Both the position numbers and the translations under genes were made by a program. Positions 11,653 to 23,149 of a DNA stretch of 64,000 nt are shown one piece after another. Source of the stretch: Breviolum minutum Mf 1.05b.01 (lineage: Eukaryota > Sar > Dinophyceae > Suessiales > Symbiodiniaceae); assembly GCA_000507305.1 (NCBI GenBank), contig DF240218.1, forward strand, positions 25,988 to 89,987, written 5' to 3'. Position 1 is the first letter of the stretch; every line of letters begins with the position of its first letter. The notes beneath the pieces are model-generated. The model was not told the origin of the DNA, searched no databases, and saw nothing but the letters and a program-made list of their open reading frames with translations.

Positions 11653-12143
11653 GTAATCATCTTGAAATCGGGTCCATGGTGTTGAGATTATGCAAATCAT
11701 CATTTCTGGTCCTTTCGGCTAGTAACACCTTCGTCTCCAGAAATGAAAGTTGCGGAAGGCCAAGGAGAGCCAGTATCATGTAATTGATTCCAAGACTGTG
11801 GAGACCCCAGCTCTAAATGGGTGCGTAATTGCAGGAGCTTCTTACGTTTTTAGCCCGAGTTACAACTTACAACTAGGAGATCCCACTACCAGAAGCTATG
11901 CACTACTAGAGGCTATGTTTTGATGACATGTACTTTGAAGATTGACAAACATTTACAGTACTCCATAACTGTATAATTATGATCTAACTATTCTCCTACA
12001 AATCTCAGTTGCTCCTTGTGAAGCCGTATTTTGCAAGTCCTTGCCTATCAAAATGATGCATTTCCATCCCTTTCACAAAGGCGTATTCTTCCTTCAGCTA
12101 TTTGCCAACTTCGCAACGAAAATAGGACGCTTTGGCATTGCAG

Positions 12144-12286
12144 CTCCTGTGGCTTCTACAAGCTTTGTCTGCGGAAGCACCCACCGATCGCTGGGCCGAT
12201 ACAATGACGCTTGGCGAGATGTTTCGGGTGGAAAATAGCGCGGTGAAGACCCTCATAAGACACAAATCAGGGGAATCACCTTCATT
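12144..12286 (+). CDS. ARM gene exon
   Basis: Acceptor tttggcattgcag|CTC and donor CCTTCATT|GTGAGT. The frame reads LLWLLQALSAEAPTDRWADT then MTLGEMFRVENSAVKTLIRH. It leaves in phase 2, which fits the next block: TT joins T of TCC to give Phe. Confidence 0.65.
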
Positions 12287-15200
12287 GTGAGTCCCTGCAT
12301 CATTGAGTTCCATGTGAGTCCGTGCCGTTTTTTTTTGTCCAACTTGCACCAACTTGCAGAGGAAGTCACTAGTCTCACTCATGAAGGCGCAAGGTATAGC
12401 CGCCGCCATTTTTCGTACGGCTAGCATTTCATTCACCGATGCTTTGTCGGGTCCAAATGGAGAACCCCAAAGTAAGAGTTGACTCTCTTAACTATTGGTT
12501 AGATTCAGGCTGTGGAAGTATGATGTTATTACTTGTTGGATCCTAGACCTTTGAACGATCATGACCGAAATGTGTGCCAGATGTTGAACGATCATTATGA
12601 CTCTTTCAGTTTTTCACTTGGAAGTGGATCGATCGATGATGGACCATGAAATCCCACACAAAACCGTGCCATTGTACCATCAAAGTAGTCTCCAACTCAA
12701 AGCCCGAGCCTCAAACCGTGTCGGAGTTGGACCCGTGGGTAGCGAAGGGGAAGTTAAGGGTGAAAACTTTAATGGATCTTGGATGATCAATGTACCCGGG
12801 GTATCCGAAGATACTGGTCCAATGATCCAAGGAACTCATGTTTTTTTTTTTGCCTGAAACAACTAATACTTTTTCCTCATTTTTTTCACCATTCTGAATT
12901 CACGAATTCTGAACTTCACGAAAATCCAGGAACGAGGCACTAAGTCCGGCTATGTCTTTGCCGGATTGGCTCGGCCATGGCTATGCAAACATTGGTGAAA
13001 ACGCACCGAAGGTTTTGGCAACTGGGCTCAACTCTGACTGGTGAAAATCTCTCGGTGCTTGTACCTGGTAATGGGTCTGTGTTCGTACCCTGGAATGTGA
13101 GTAAAAAACAGCACTTGAAACATCTACTTGGAGTGGGGCCACCACTGGTTCCATGGAAATGCATGCCCTTGGCAGCCTTGGCAGTTTGCTGTCTCTTTAA
13201 AAGGGTTCGGATGTCATATATCATGTTTCCCCAGTGTCACTCGAATTCACCATCTCAGGCAGCAATTCTGTCCTTCTTGGCGAGTTGTGCCTCTCAATGC
13301 GCGCGTTGCAGGGAGGAATGTTCCGAGTCCATGCGTTGGCCGCAGATTCAGCAGTTGATGCTTGACCGTTTGGAAGAAAGCCACGGCCGTGACGCATGTT
13401 TTTGATTCATGTACAACAAACCAACAAATAAATAAGAAAAGACAGAAGTTTGCCAGATGAAAATGACGGGTTCATTGAGTTCATATTCAAATGAAAGAAG
13501 CGAGTTCTATATCAACTCTTATGAAACACTGATTGCTGATCTTGCGAGGATCGTCCGGCGAACACATATAACTCTGTTATTTGTTGAATGCTTAGGACTT
13601 CCAAGGCGAAAACATCGCAGACCACCAAACATATATCCAGCTTCATTTTACACCCTCCAAATCAAAGCTCAAAGGCTATACGGCTAAACTCCAGTTTTTT
13701 TTGTGTTTCCCAACATATCCATTTTGGTTTTGCTCAAGGATCTTTGCTGCTTTTCAAAGCTGCAAGCGGCATTTGAACGCCGGCAAGCCGTCAGATTCAG
13801 ACCTGGCAGTGGTGGCACAGCACTTCGGTCCTGCAGCCCGAGCAGCGTGTCGTATGACCTCGCAGGTAGCGGCACATCATCCGTTGGAGACTTGGCGGCC
13901 GTGACACGTGACGCCATTCAAAACGGAGGGAGTTCCCTCTTAGGATCAAAACCTGTCTGACGTCGGCTGTTGAAATATGGGGTCAAACGTTCAAACACTG
14001 CATTGCTGGTCATATTTTCCAATCTTCGTTTTTTTTTTTTTTCGGAAGGGAAAATTTGTGTGTCAAGATCGGTCCACACAAGCAGCAATCCTTTTTGTGG
14101 CCTGAGGATGTGGAAGAACATGAAGAGCTGGTGTCGGAGTTGTTGGGCATTTGGGATGGCAGTAAGTCGGAAAGATGGTCAGCCGTCAGGTCTACCGGTC
14201 TACCCCCACGGGTGAGGTTTTTCAGTTCAAAGTTTTTGAGGAAGTACCAACCAGGTTGGTTCCCCAAGCATGGTGGTGATTGGGTGATCAGAACTAGTAA
14301 CTAGTCGCTTCTTGTGTGGTAGTAGTCTCACGTTCCCTCCAAGCTCCAATCTGATGTAAGGTCATTCACCTCAAGTTGACCTTAATAAATCATGCCTGTT
14401 GAAAATCAATGCCCTTCTTGGGTACACTGCTTCAACAAAAGGTGGATCCTCACCTCAGTTGTTTTTTTTCATGGGTGATTCAGTTTTTTTTGCTTCCTTC
14501 TAAAGATATGAAAAAAACACCAAGCTTAACTAACCCCAAAAACATGGAGATTTTTCATATGAAATGAAAGGGTGCCACCAGCCATTTTGAGGTGATTGTA
14601 TGTGATCCTTGTCTCAAGGATGGTCGACTTAAGCTAAGCGCATGCCAGCCATACCTCGAGCCTAAGGTATGTTGTCGTGCTTTCACTTGGAGGAAGTGGC
14701 AGAGGCAGCTGCTGAAGCCTTGCTATACACCACGTTTCGATGCAACACTTCCAAACTCCGAGTTTTGGATACTTGGTTTTTTTTGCAGCAGCAACGGAAA
14801 AGCCTGAGCACGGGGAAGCACTGGGTCATCTGTTTTTTACTTCGGGTTGTGAAGTGGGTGTGAAGACTTGTTGGTGGAGGATGCGTGAGTTGTTGGTCAA
14901 CACATCTCCGCAAATCTTGAGTTTAAGTTTAAAGATATGGATCCTATGCATGCCCGTGACAATGGCAGATGTGATTTTTTTGACTGTGGGGCACCTTTTG
15001 CTTGTCCTTTCAGGCCTTTCACCATATTAGTCTTTGGGGTTCCTGGGAGTCCTTTTGGTGGTGTTTCCATCGCTTGGGGGGCCTGAGCCAACAGCCAACC
15101 TAAGGAGTTGATTCATCGCTACCATCCGCGCTTTGGTTTCCTGAGGGAGGTAAAGTTGTGTCAGCTTGATGTTAGGAAATTGCCATCCAGGAAGCCTTCT

Positions 15201-18200
15201 CATTTTTTCTTGTCCTTGTTGCTGTTGTTGTGGTGGTTGTGGTGGCGGTCGTTATTGTTGTTGTCATCACTACATCACATTGTGTTTTCCACTACAGTAC
15301 TGTTGTTGTAGTGGAATTAGCATGTAGATATGTAGTTTCATTGTATGGAGGACTGAAATACGTCCAGAAGTGGGGAACCTTTGTTTTCGCACATGATTGG
15401 ATGTCGAAAGGCCTCTGCTTCCAGGTAGTTCTTCAAGATAAATTTTCCATCAAAAATTGAATGGGACCTTATCAACGGACCCCTAAGAAGGTTACTAGAG
15501 CTATTAAATACCCGGGTTTAGGGGTCCGTTCAGTGGGTCCTGTTGGAGATTTCTTGGAAATTTGCAAACAAATCTTCGATTCACCCTGTCATCCAACTCC
15601 TTCATCCTCACACCATGGACGACCTTTACCCAGGCATTGCATATCGGAAGCCTTACTGCATAGCCGTGGCAGTGCCACCATCGAGCGGATCCTGACCTTC
15701 CTGCGCAGCCTTACGGCGTGCGTGCCCAGCTCGGCCGTGCTGGATGCCTTTCCGGATGGAGCGGAAGAAGGCGACGGGGGCAAAGCCAGAGACCATGAGC
15801 CCAACGGGGGGGTTCCCCTTGTTCCCCATTCTTGCTTCAGCATCTATCGGGCAATGATACTAGTTGGAAGCCTGGTAGAGAGTGGATCCATACAAATTTG
15901 AAAAAGGTTGCGTCGTGGACATGCGTAAGTAAGATGGTCTTGAATAAAAGGGACGCTCACGATTTGGGACATGACTTGTACCTGCAGTTTTCGAGGTGTT
16001 TTCATGTTGAAATTTGTGATATATGATATAATACGATGCCTTCTTCCCACGTCTTCCCCTCAAATCCTCCACTCTTCCCAAGCATCATTTTTGTCCTTCC
16101 AGAGTTCTGCTCGTTCACCTACTGAATAGAGCGCATGGTGCCGCCATGGGCAAACTTGCACAGCAAATGCTGTGGTAAGTGGATTTGGACAGGACCCTAT
16201 AGGCCATCACGTAAATGTAGAAAAGTTCTTGCCGATTGGAAGCAATATCTAGTTGGTACGTTTCGGGATTGCCTTGCAGCTTATTTGCTGCCACTCTCAG
16301 TCTGGTGAATTTTTCAACCTTAGGACGTCCAACAAAAAACATGTTCCTTTTCCCAAGACTGGTGAAAAATGTTTCGGAGTTTTATAGGAAACCGAAACAG
16401 GGGGATTTTTGGGGCTCAAAAATTGGTTGCTGGACATCCAGCACCCCACCGCAACCATGAAACATCGGGCACATCCCATATCAGGCGGCATCGTAGACGT
16501 GGTCATTGGAGTTCTAGTGCGTTTTGAAACTGATCCCGGCGCCTCGTTTGTAGAAGGTCCAATCCCTTCCTCGGTCCGCAAAAAGGACCTTTGCATCGAC
16601 TCAAACTGTTGGATTGTTTTTTTTTGTAAATGTGAAAAAATACGTGCAAAGGTCTAATGTTCAAAAGGCTACAATACAACAATGGACACATTAGTATCCA
16701 CACAAACCTTTGTAAGGACAAAGGTTGGTGGTAGTGGAAAGGTTAGTGATAATGGGTTCTGTTTGGAAACGGGGAAGACACCAAATTAACAGTGGAAACC
16801 GTTGAAACTCCGGACATCTTACAGCAAGATGATTTGAAGGTGTGTATACTGTATGTATAATTTTATATAACATTGAGTTTTCAATTGAGATGATTAAAAG
16901 GGTGTTTCCCATCCCTTTTTTGTGAACCACTTTTAAGGAGCGAAAAATTCTCCTTTTGTTTTTGTGAAAATTCGGGTCTTGTGTCGTTTTTTGACAAGTC
17001 TGAGGTGTGCAACGTTGGGGCCTTGCTGCTTTGGGTACGATCTGCAGCGCCGAAGATGCCTTGGCCAAACGTGCCGTGGATGCTGGGGGCGCGAAGTCAG
17101 TGATTTGGGCCTTGGGGGCTGATGTGCTGTCCCAGGTGGGGGCGAATGGCTGGAGTTAAGTGGAGTTGGATGGTTTCAGAATGTTGTGGTGAATATAAGG
17201 AAATGTAGCTTGATAGTTGAGGACATTGATGGGGCAAGAAGAGGGCTGTTTTTGCGTAGTAGGATGTTGGTCCTGCTGATTCTGCTTTCTGACGACCAGC
17301 TCGACGGCAGCTAGAATTGATCGTTGATTTGCCTCATGAATTGTGCTGAATGAGAACCCTAGTGGTGATGTGCATGGAAATGGTACGCTGTACACTCCTT
17401 AGACTTACAACCAATTGAAGAAGTTGTTGCCTATGAAAGAAATGATAGGGCACTAGATTGCAAATGCCCAATAATTGGATCACTGCATGGTTTATCGCTA
17501 GTTTTCAATTTGGTCTTTGTTTGCAACGTGTTTGTTTTCTTAGAAATTTGAACAGATGTGTGATTTTTTATTGCATACTTGTGGGGGGAGATTCCAGCAA
17601 CTGAACCAAACTGGAAATTTTTTGGCAGACCCGAGGTTTTGGAACCACAACCAAGGGTTCCCCACCTTTTTTGAGGGCCCAGTTATTGTACATCACCACT
17701 TCACATTCCTCTGTACCATTTGCGGATTCCAACAATTCCAGAGATGACCCTGCGTTTCCCGGACCTCCAACGTAGGCGAAATCCTTGGAACAAGATGCCC
17801 TCTTCTGCGCCTATGCCCTTTTACGCACCGAAGCAGGGCAGGAGCCTCCGCTGGTTGGGTGAAGCCCGATAAAGATCGGGAGCGTGACACAGAATCCTTT
17901 GGCAGCACTGGGGGCATTTTAGTTGGGATTGGTGAACATGTGGTTCAATTTGCCCAGCTGTCTGGTTTGGGTGGGTTTGAATCTTTTTCGCCAGGCGGAC
18001 CGTTTTATATAATGACTTGCCCTACCCTACTGGAAATGAAGATGGCCTCTTCCTGTTTCTTGTTGGAAGGATGAGTTTCGTGGTTGAGAAGAAGTTTGCG
18101 CAGTCGAGTAGTCATACTTTGTGGATGAACCTCATAGGATTTTTTACCATAAAACATAAACAGATGAAATAGTTTGGAGTCCAATATTTCCATTGTTTCT

Positions 18201-21200
18201 ATATAACAGGTGTTTTACAATCATATCTTTGGAAACGCCTTGGAACCGCCAGCGTTTCGGGAACCGGCCAGGAGCAGTTGGCTCCCACAGATACGGCAGG
18301 TGTGACCGTGGAGGGGCACACGTTGCCAGGCCTAGCAGCCTCAGCTGTAGCACGAGCTCTTCGAGATTCCCAACAGGAGGTGCCAGAAGATATGTTTATG
18401 ATCGCAAAAAACATCTAGGTAAGAAAAGAAATTCCATGATATATAATATTTGTAATTATATAATATATATATATATACACAAACATAATACTGTATGTAT
18501 ACTTGTAAAGTATTCATAGTTATATCATGGAGATATGTAGAATGGTTGGACAAGACAGCGTATTTATTGCATGATGGTTTTGCACATGGAACGAGGATGA
18601 TGCCCTGGGATCGGAATGGGCTCACTATGGAATACCATTTGCAGATCACATCAGACCAGTCACCAGTCTCGTTACTGCCAAATGGCACTATTTGCTACCA
18701 AATCGATACCATGTGTGGCTGCCACAGGTGGCAGTTGTAAGGACGTTGGTCCTCCTCATTCTTTTCTTCGTTGAAGGGTGGCCTTATTAGTCCCTGAAAC
18801 CTACCTTGCAGCAATATCGACTCCTTGAGTACAAAATCACAGCCAGCCACCTTTCGGGAAAAAACGGTGAGCCTGTAGCAGTGGACCCACCATCCATTTT
18901 GGGGTACCACTTTTTTTGGAAACACCCATTTGTGGATGAAACTCCTTCGATTCCCGATTCTCAGCCAACCAAAAGGTCCAGAACCTCCAAGATTTTTTTC
19001 ACGAAAGTTTTGTTTCGCCCTTCAGGCGGCCATGTGGGGCATGCGCATTTTTGAGCGCATCTGCCAAAGGCACCGGGGGATACGAAGCCATGAAGTGATG
19101 GCGTGCCACCGAGGATGGCACACCGGCCTTGATGTGTGTTGTTACACATTATGTTATATACCCACAATATATATTTTTGGGAAAACATCTTAAAACATAT
19201 CAGCATATTTTGCTGGTTGGTTCACATCTCAGCTTATTTGAGCAGATGATCATGATATCATAGGAACTTTGACACATCAATCATCAACACCGAACCGTTG
19301 GTGCAGAGACGCTCTGGCCATGGATGGCTGAACAAAAAGATCGCGATAATGAAAACCCCAACTCTTGTAGGTTGAGATAAGTCAGTTCTCACCATGAGGG
19401 AGGTGATTGGTCACAATGACTTTCATTTTCTTGATGGCTTCCTTTGTAGCAAAGAAGCTGTTACTCTTTCCCTCAAGAGTCGTTGGTCCCTGGTATTTTG
19501 GTATGAACGACGTGACCTCACCTACTCCCTGAAACTACCGGTTCAAAATTTACTCGGGGTTCTACAGCCCGACCATTCTCATTCTCCTTTGTTTTTGGGT
19601 GAGGGTAGGTAAGGCCGACCCTTGATGCTCTAGGCATGCCTTGATCATGGAGCCATATGTGGATGTGATCATGGATGCCGCTGGGTCCGAAGTCGAGTTC
19701 TTTCAAGGGAATCAGAAATCAAGCCTTAACAATGGATAAATACTGTTTCACAAGCTCAAGAAATGATAGCGATACCTTCTTCTCCATGAAGTTGGGGCCA
19801 ACTGGCAGGGCAGCCTGATTGATTCCGATGATTTTTTTGCTTGCAGTGCAACAGGATCAGAGGATGACATGCGACATGTGAGTGGGTGACTCAAGATTTG
19901 TTTTTTGTTTAATTGGTGAAAAGTCTGTCTATATGCTGTACTTGTACTTCTTTTTGTTCAACTTGGAACTAGACGTCGAATTGAAGATTCAAGTTTCTTT
20001 ACATACCTTTTTTCGAGACAACCTCGATGACCGAGGCAATTCTGGTGGAAAAAAAAATCTCCATTCACTCCTCCGAGGCCATGCTCGACCCGAATTGTCT
20101 CTATGGTACCATGGTGGCAGCTGCCAATGCTGTAAGCCATTTGGCTTCGGTGGGCCCCATCGCGCGAGAGAAACTGCGGAAGCGCTATGTGAGTATGGTG
20201 AAGGCGCCGGGGGGAAGCTGGGGGAAGCCAGGTTGATTAGGGTGGAAGGTTTTGAATCGAACTGGGCAGGAGTTCCTGGCCAAGCTATGGCAATTTCCAT
20301 ACACGATACACAGAGGGACATTTCTATCTTTGCTCACATGCATCCTTAACCAACCCTAGTGGAAATCACTCCTATCATCCTAGTGACTTAGTTTCTGTTG
20401 GGTATTTCATTTCCCTAGTTAACTTCTTTTCACCCTGCTTTCGCACTTTCCAGCAAAAAACCTGCCTTCGGAACCTAGTGAAGAACCAATTTCCACCAAT
20501 TGCACATATTTGGAATCAATCTTCACATTGCTAAGATATCAAGAAGCTTCAAATTAGGGGGCTGAACCCTGTCACCCTGAGGCACTCCAATGCATGGGGC
20601 ATATGGCATCCTCAGAAGGGACTGAAGAGGGTCATGAACGCGAAAGAGATGCCTGGTGGAGTTGAAGTTATGCCAAGTTGGATTGGACCTAGAGATAAGG
20701 CTGCTTTTATAATAATTTTAGTCCGGTGTTTCCATCATGTTCTTGTTTTTGAAATGTCTCCCCCTTTTCTGAACAAATAGGAACAACTAAGTGGCTCACA
20801 GTCACAGATGAACAGATTTTTCCCGAAGCGGTGTTTTTGTTGTGATTGGTTCCACGTTTCCGGAAACGAATTGGGGGGTGAAAAATCCATCAGTTGAAGG
20901 ATCGGATTTTTAAGGTGGCCAAATGATAGCAGCCTCACAGAATCTGATGCCTCCCCCTTTTTTTTTGGGTCGTGATATTTGCGCCAGGCTCAGAGTTTGT
21001 TATCTCCAGACATTATATTTATGTAGATTTTGTACATCAATCTTAATCTATCTATCTGTATTCATACATAATATATATATATATACACAAAAAAATAAGG
21101 ACGGCGAAAAAAACTGGGGAAAAAAAGGCACCAGTTGGAAAATGACATTTTTTTTTTTCTAAAAGATTTGCCTCCTGGTGAACCATGCATCATCAGCAAC

Positions 21201-22545
21201 CCTTGGGAGTTGCAACGTTCTGCTGGGTGCTGCACCGCCCCTCCGAAGCGGCAGGAATACATCTATGTGAGTATCGGATGATGGATATTCCATATATATC
21301 TATGTGTAGATGTATTATATACACATCTGCATTGTATTTAGAATGGATATGTATGTATCATTGTCATAATTGTCATATCATCTTTTGATAACGGTTTTTC
21401 CCTTTGGCTGTTTGGTACAGCTGAAAGGAACTGATGGATTGGGTCCAAGTGCTGGTAGATATCCTGGGTCCCCCGAGGCCGGACCGGTTCAGCCAGTGGG
21501 TTGGTTGGGGTAGGTGTGTACCACCCTGCTATAGTCTTTATTTTTGTTTTTGTTTAGTCCATTTCATGGTTTCCTTTCCATGAATCATGAAAAAAGGAAC
21601 GTTGAAAATCTGAGTATATACCCTTCGACTGTGTGTATATACCCATATGACTTGCACAGCAGCACCAAAAACAGCGTGGAGGGAGATGTGTGTTTCATGG
21701 TTGTGTTTGGCATCAGATTGCAAAGCGGATGGGTCATATCACAGTTATAAAAGAACAGAACACAAATAGAATATACACATGCATTTCACTTGCTGAAGTG
21801 CACACTTAGAACCAAAGCAAAATAAACATTGTTCAAAATTCATCAAACTTTAAGCGAAACAAGTGTTGTCATTTGCACTTTTGCTTTTGAATAGGTGTTT
21901 AGGATCATGTTTGTCCAATAATGTGTAGGGGGTTCATGAGGTTTTTGCAGTTTGTTGTAGTATCCACGCTTTGAACACATGTAGGTGTTTCGGATCATGT
22001 ATATGTATACATATATAAGTTTACGGGGAGATTCTATGGGTGGTCGTGGTATCAGTTGAGAAGTTGCTAGTGTCCTGGTGTCTGGCCGGAATATGCAGAA
22101 AGTCATGAGGTTGTACAAGCGACGATACATCATATGTACTTCATGCACATTTACAACTGATGCAATATGATATGCAATAAGATTGTATATTGTTACGACG
22201 CACAGATTTGGTATACTTACATCTAAACTATGCATTTTAAGTGTGATCATGCACTCGCCTGCTTACTGTACACTTAGAACTAATATCAACAGGTTTAGTA
22301 CGTGTTTTCGTCCCAAATTGTTACCTGACACCATTTTGGAAAGAAAAAACACACTTTTAATTCTAAGTTCTATAGTCCCCTCACTAGTTCGATGTTTTAA
22401 TTTGGAATCCAGTTGGTTCTGCCCTCCACTCCAGAGGCCGGTGAAGTCCGACGATCAGATTCTGCAAGAGGAACTACAGAAGTTGGAAGTGCAAGAGTCA
22501 GAGGTGAAGTCTGCAGACGCTTGGGACAAGTTTGTGCCTTCTTAA
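12144..22545 (+). CDS. armadillo/HEAT-type helical-repeat protein (gene span)
   Basis: Multi-exon gene on the + strand, assembled by hand from about 16 exon blocks, most of them phase-compatible with a neighbour. The clearest repeat is split over 16485-16520 and 17005-17135: GGIVDVVIGVLVR joins VQRWGLAALGTICS, then AVDAGGAKSVIWAL. This is the armadillo signature, with a small-residue turn, an A-L-x-x-I core and a following G-G. Such proteins form right-handed superhelical scaffolds for partner binding. Exact partners and cell location cannot be read from the sequence. The last exon is acidic and coiled-coil-like and ends in TAA. The 5' end may lie further upstream (10765, 11512). Continuity is weak between 15811 and 16485, where phases do not close and an exon is probably missing. 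Confidence 0.6.
12945..13040 (+). CDS. ARM gene exon
   Basis: Acceptor gaggcactaag|T and donor GACTG|GTGAAA. With the phase inherited from the exon at 12144 it reads PAMSLPDWLGHGYANIGENA then PKVLATGLNSDW without a stop. The other two frames give less protein-like products. Phase 2 out. Confidence 0.6.
13235..13394 (+). CDS. uncertain exon block
   Basis: Long open block after the acceptor atgtttccccag. All three frames are open for more than 40 codons. One ends AAILSFLASCASQCARCREE ... DACF-stop; another reads TISGSNSVLLGELCLSMRAL. The exons on either side (13040 and 13760) join in phase without it, so it may be an alternative exon, part of another gene, or not coding. Confidence 0.3.
13760..13865 (+). 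CDS. ARM gene exon
   Basis: Acceptor cttttcaaag and donor CTCGCAG|GTAGCG. The phase inherited from 13040 gives CKRHLNAGKPSDSDLAVVAQ then HFGPAARAACRMTSQ, a helical stretch ending in phase 0. A second frame (LQAAFERRQAVRFRPGSGG) is also open, so frame choice rests on phase. Confidence 0.55.
14068..14161 (+). CDS. ARM gene exon, acidic
   Basis: Ends at a consensus donor GGCA|GTAAGT. It reads IGPHKQQSFLWPEDVEEHEE then LVSELLGIWDG. The acceptor may be at tgtcaag|ATC or a few codons later at acaagcag|CAA; both keep phase 0. Confidence 0.6.
14703..14775 (+). CDS. ARM gene exon
   Basis: Acceptor ggaagtggcag|AG and donor GATACTTG|GTTTTT. In the phase set by 14161 it reads AAAEALLYTTFRCNTSKLRV then LDT, and leaves in phase 2, giving Trp with the G that opens the next exon. 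Confidence 0.5.
15457..15545. mobile_element. inverted-repeat element, family M3 copy 2
   Basis: TTGAATGGGACC...CAACGGACCCCTAA on the left pairs with TTAGGGGTCCGTTCAGTGGG on the right. It matches copy 1 at 3488-3590 in the outer arms and in the central GAGCTAT. It lies in an intron of the ARM gene. Confidence 0.75.
15634..15811 (+). CDS. ARM gene exon (largest)
   Basis: Acceptor gacctttacccag|G. The frame is fixed by phase from 14775 and reads HCISEALLHSRGSATIERIL then TFLRSLTACVPSSAVLDAFP and an acidic Gly-rich tail. The helical part suits an ARM/HEAT repeat and the tail looks like a loop. The donor lies in a G-run near 15811 and is approximate. Confidence 0.65.
16103..16174 (+). CDS. ARM gene exon
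   Basis: Acceptor tgtccttccag|AG and strong donor GCTGTG|GTAAGT. Only one frame is open: VLLVHLLNRAHGAAMGKLAQ-QML, a typical ARM/HEAT helix pair. Its phases do not close with its neighbours, so a further small exon is likely on one or both sides. Confidence 0.6.
16485..16520 (+). CDS. ARM gene micro-exon, 36 nt
   Basis: Acceptor cccatatcag|GC and donor TAGTGC|GTTTTG. It encodes GGIVDVVIGVLV, with the first Gly split. Joined in phase to the exon at 17005 it completes a textbook armadillo helix (GVLVRVQRWG). The fit of phase and family pattern is the main support for so short an exon. Confidence 0.6.
17005..17135 (+). CDS. ARM gene exon, core armadillo repeat
   Basis: Acceptor caagtctgag|GT and donor CTGTCCCAG|GTGGGG. 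It reads VQRWGLAALGTICSAEDALA then KRAVDAGGAKSVIWALGADV, the best armadillo match in the window: an A-L-G-x-I-C-S core, then A-G-G starting the next repeat. 131 nt, phase 1 in and phase 0 out. Confidence 0.8.
17776..17858 (+). CDS. ARM gene exon
   Basis: Acceptor ctccaacgtag|GCG and donor GTTGG|GTGAAG. It reads AKSLEQDALFCAYALLRTEA then GQEPPLV and continues the repeat begun at 17005 in phase 0. Phase 2 out. Confidence 0.7.
18253..18393 (+). CDS. ARM gene exon, linker
   Basis: GC-rich block reading SGTGQEQLAPTDTAGVTVEG then HTLPGLAASAVARALRDSQQ. Acceptor gaaccgccag|C and donor GATAT|GTTTAT keep phase with 17858 and 18812. A longer version starting at aacag (18210) would need a different phase. 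A TAG in this frame at 18417-18419 shows the exon must end before that point, or that the gene ends there. Confidence 0.55.
18812..18866 (+). CDS. ARM gene exon
   Basis: Acceptor ctaccttgcag|C and donor AAAACG|GTGAGC. In the inherited phase it reads NIDSLSTKSQPATFREKT. The exit phase 0 leads straight into AAMWGMRIFERICQ at 19026. Confidence 0.6.
18891..18935. repeat. single arm related to family M4
   Basis: CCATCCATTTTGGGGTACCA followed by TTTTTTTGGAAACACCC resembles one arm of the hairpin element at 24816-24908. I see no matching second arm, so it is a partial or decayed copy. Confidence 0.45.
19026..19111 (+). CDS. ARM gene exon
   Basis: Acceptor tcgcccttcag|GCG. The frame AAMWGMRIFERICQRHRGIR then SHEVMACHR continues from 18866 in phase 0. 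A GA donor (CACCGAG|GATGGC) is the most likely end. The exit phase does not agree with the simplest entry of the next exon, so the 3' border is uncertain. Confidence 0.5.
20078..20188 (+). CDS. ARM gene exon, armadillo-like
   Basis: Reads AMLDPNCLYGTMVAAANAVS then HLASVGPIAREKLRKRY and ends at a good donor CGCTAT|GTGAGT. The frame is open further left (TSMTEAILVEKKISIHSSE), so the acceptor could be near 20016 instead of tccgag|GCC. Phase 0 out. Confidence 0.7.
21166..21266 (+). CDS. ARM gene exon
   Basis: A strong acceptor (T-run then ctaaaag|ATT) and donor TCTAT|GTGAGT. It reads ICLLVNHASSATLGSCNVLL then GAAPPLRSGRNTS, in phase 0 from 20188. Phase 2 out (AT), which takes the G of the last exon. 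Confidence 0.7.
22437..22545 (+). CDS. ARM gene terminal exon
   Basis: Acceptor cactccagag|G. It reads PVKSDDQILQEELQKLEVQE then SEVKSADAWDKFVPS and TAA. It is acidic and heptad-like, so a short coiled coil at the C-terminus is likely. Using the second of two adjacent AGs keeps the frame from 21266 open; the first would give a stop within three codons. Confidence 0.75.
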
Positions 22546-23027
22546 AAAATATTGGTGGCAAGATGGTTGTGCTGCTGAAACTCCGTGGTAGGAGTTTCAT
22601 ATAGATCTTTGAGATTTTTGGAGCCGGAGTGTGCTGTTGCAATTGTGCGTTTTTTGTTGTTGGATTGTTTTGGCATATGTTTCGTTGGGGGCTGGAAGAG
22701 TCATCATTTGATTTGCTTTTTTGGATGCTGAATGCCTATCCCAGTCTGAGTTTCTTGGGCAGTGTGAATGCTTCTTTCAAGGCCCTTAGTTCATCAGGAC
22801 TCCAAGCTAGTTCATGCATAAAGCATCATAAAGCATTAAAACAAGCACCCAAGAGAAGGGATTGGTGGCCAAGTGCTGGCTGCGGCTATCCCATCAGTCT
22901 GAAACCAAACGGGGCAACAAGATTCCCAGCAGCGACAAAGCTTGAAAGACAAATCCTTTCCAAAGAAGAACCTTTTCCACCTTATAGTGCTTGAGCCACT
23001 TGCTTCACTTACACCGTCTGTAACGAG
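22546..23027. other. intergenic between ARM gene and kelch A
   Basis: 3' flank of the ARM gene. No polyadenylation signal of the AATAAA type is obvious in the first 200 bases. No other feature is supported. Confidence 0.35.
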
Positions 23028-23149
23028 GAGAAGTCTGGGAGCAAGTCCAACAGTGGCAGCAAGTCCAACAGTGGCTCCAAATCACGCACCGGAACCAAGC
23101 TGGATTCAGCCAGCCGCTCTGGCACCAAGACAGGAACCAAGGAGCTTGG
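23028..23149 (+). CDS. kelch A exon, Ser/Gly/Lys-rich
   Basis: Acceptor ctgtaacgag|GAG. It reads EKSGSKSNSGSKSNSGSKSR then TGTKLDSASRSGTKTGTKEL. A 19-bp GCAAGTCCAACAGTGGC-type DNA repeat underlies the peptide repeat. It is low-complexity, basic and probably disordered. Donor CTTGG|GTGCAG. Assignment to kelch A and not to a separate gene is by order only. Confidence 0.5.

Noticed and set aside
12098..12436. 112-codon - strand ORF
   Set aside because: It overlaps the phase-supported + exon at 12144-12286 and is its shadow plus flank.
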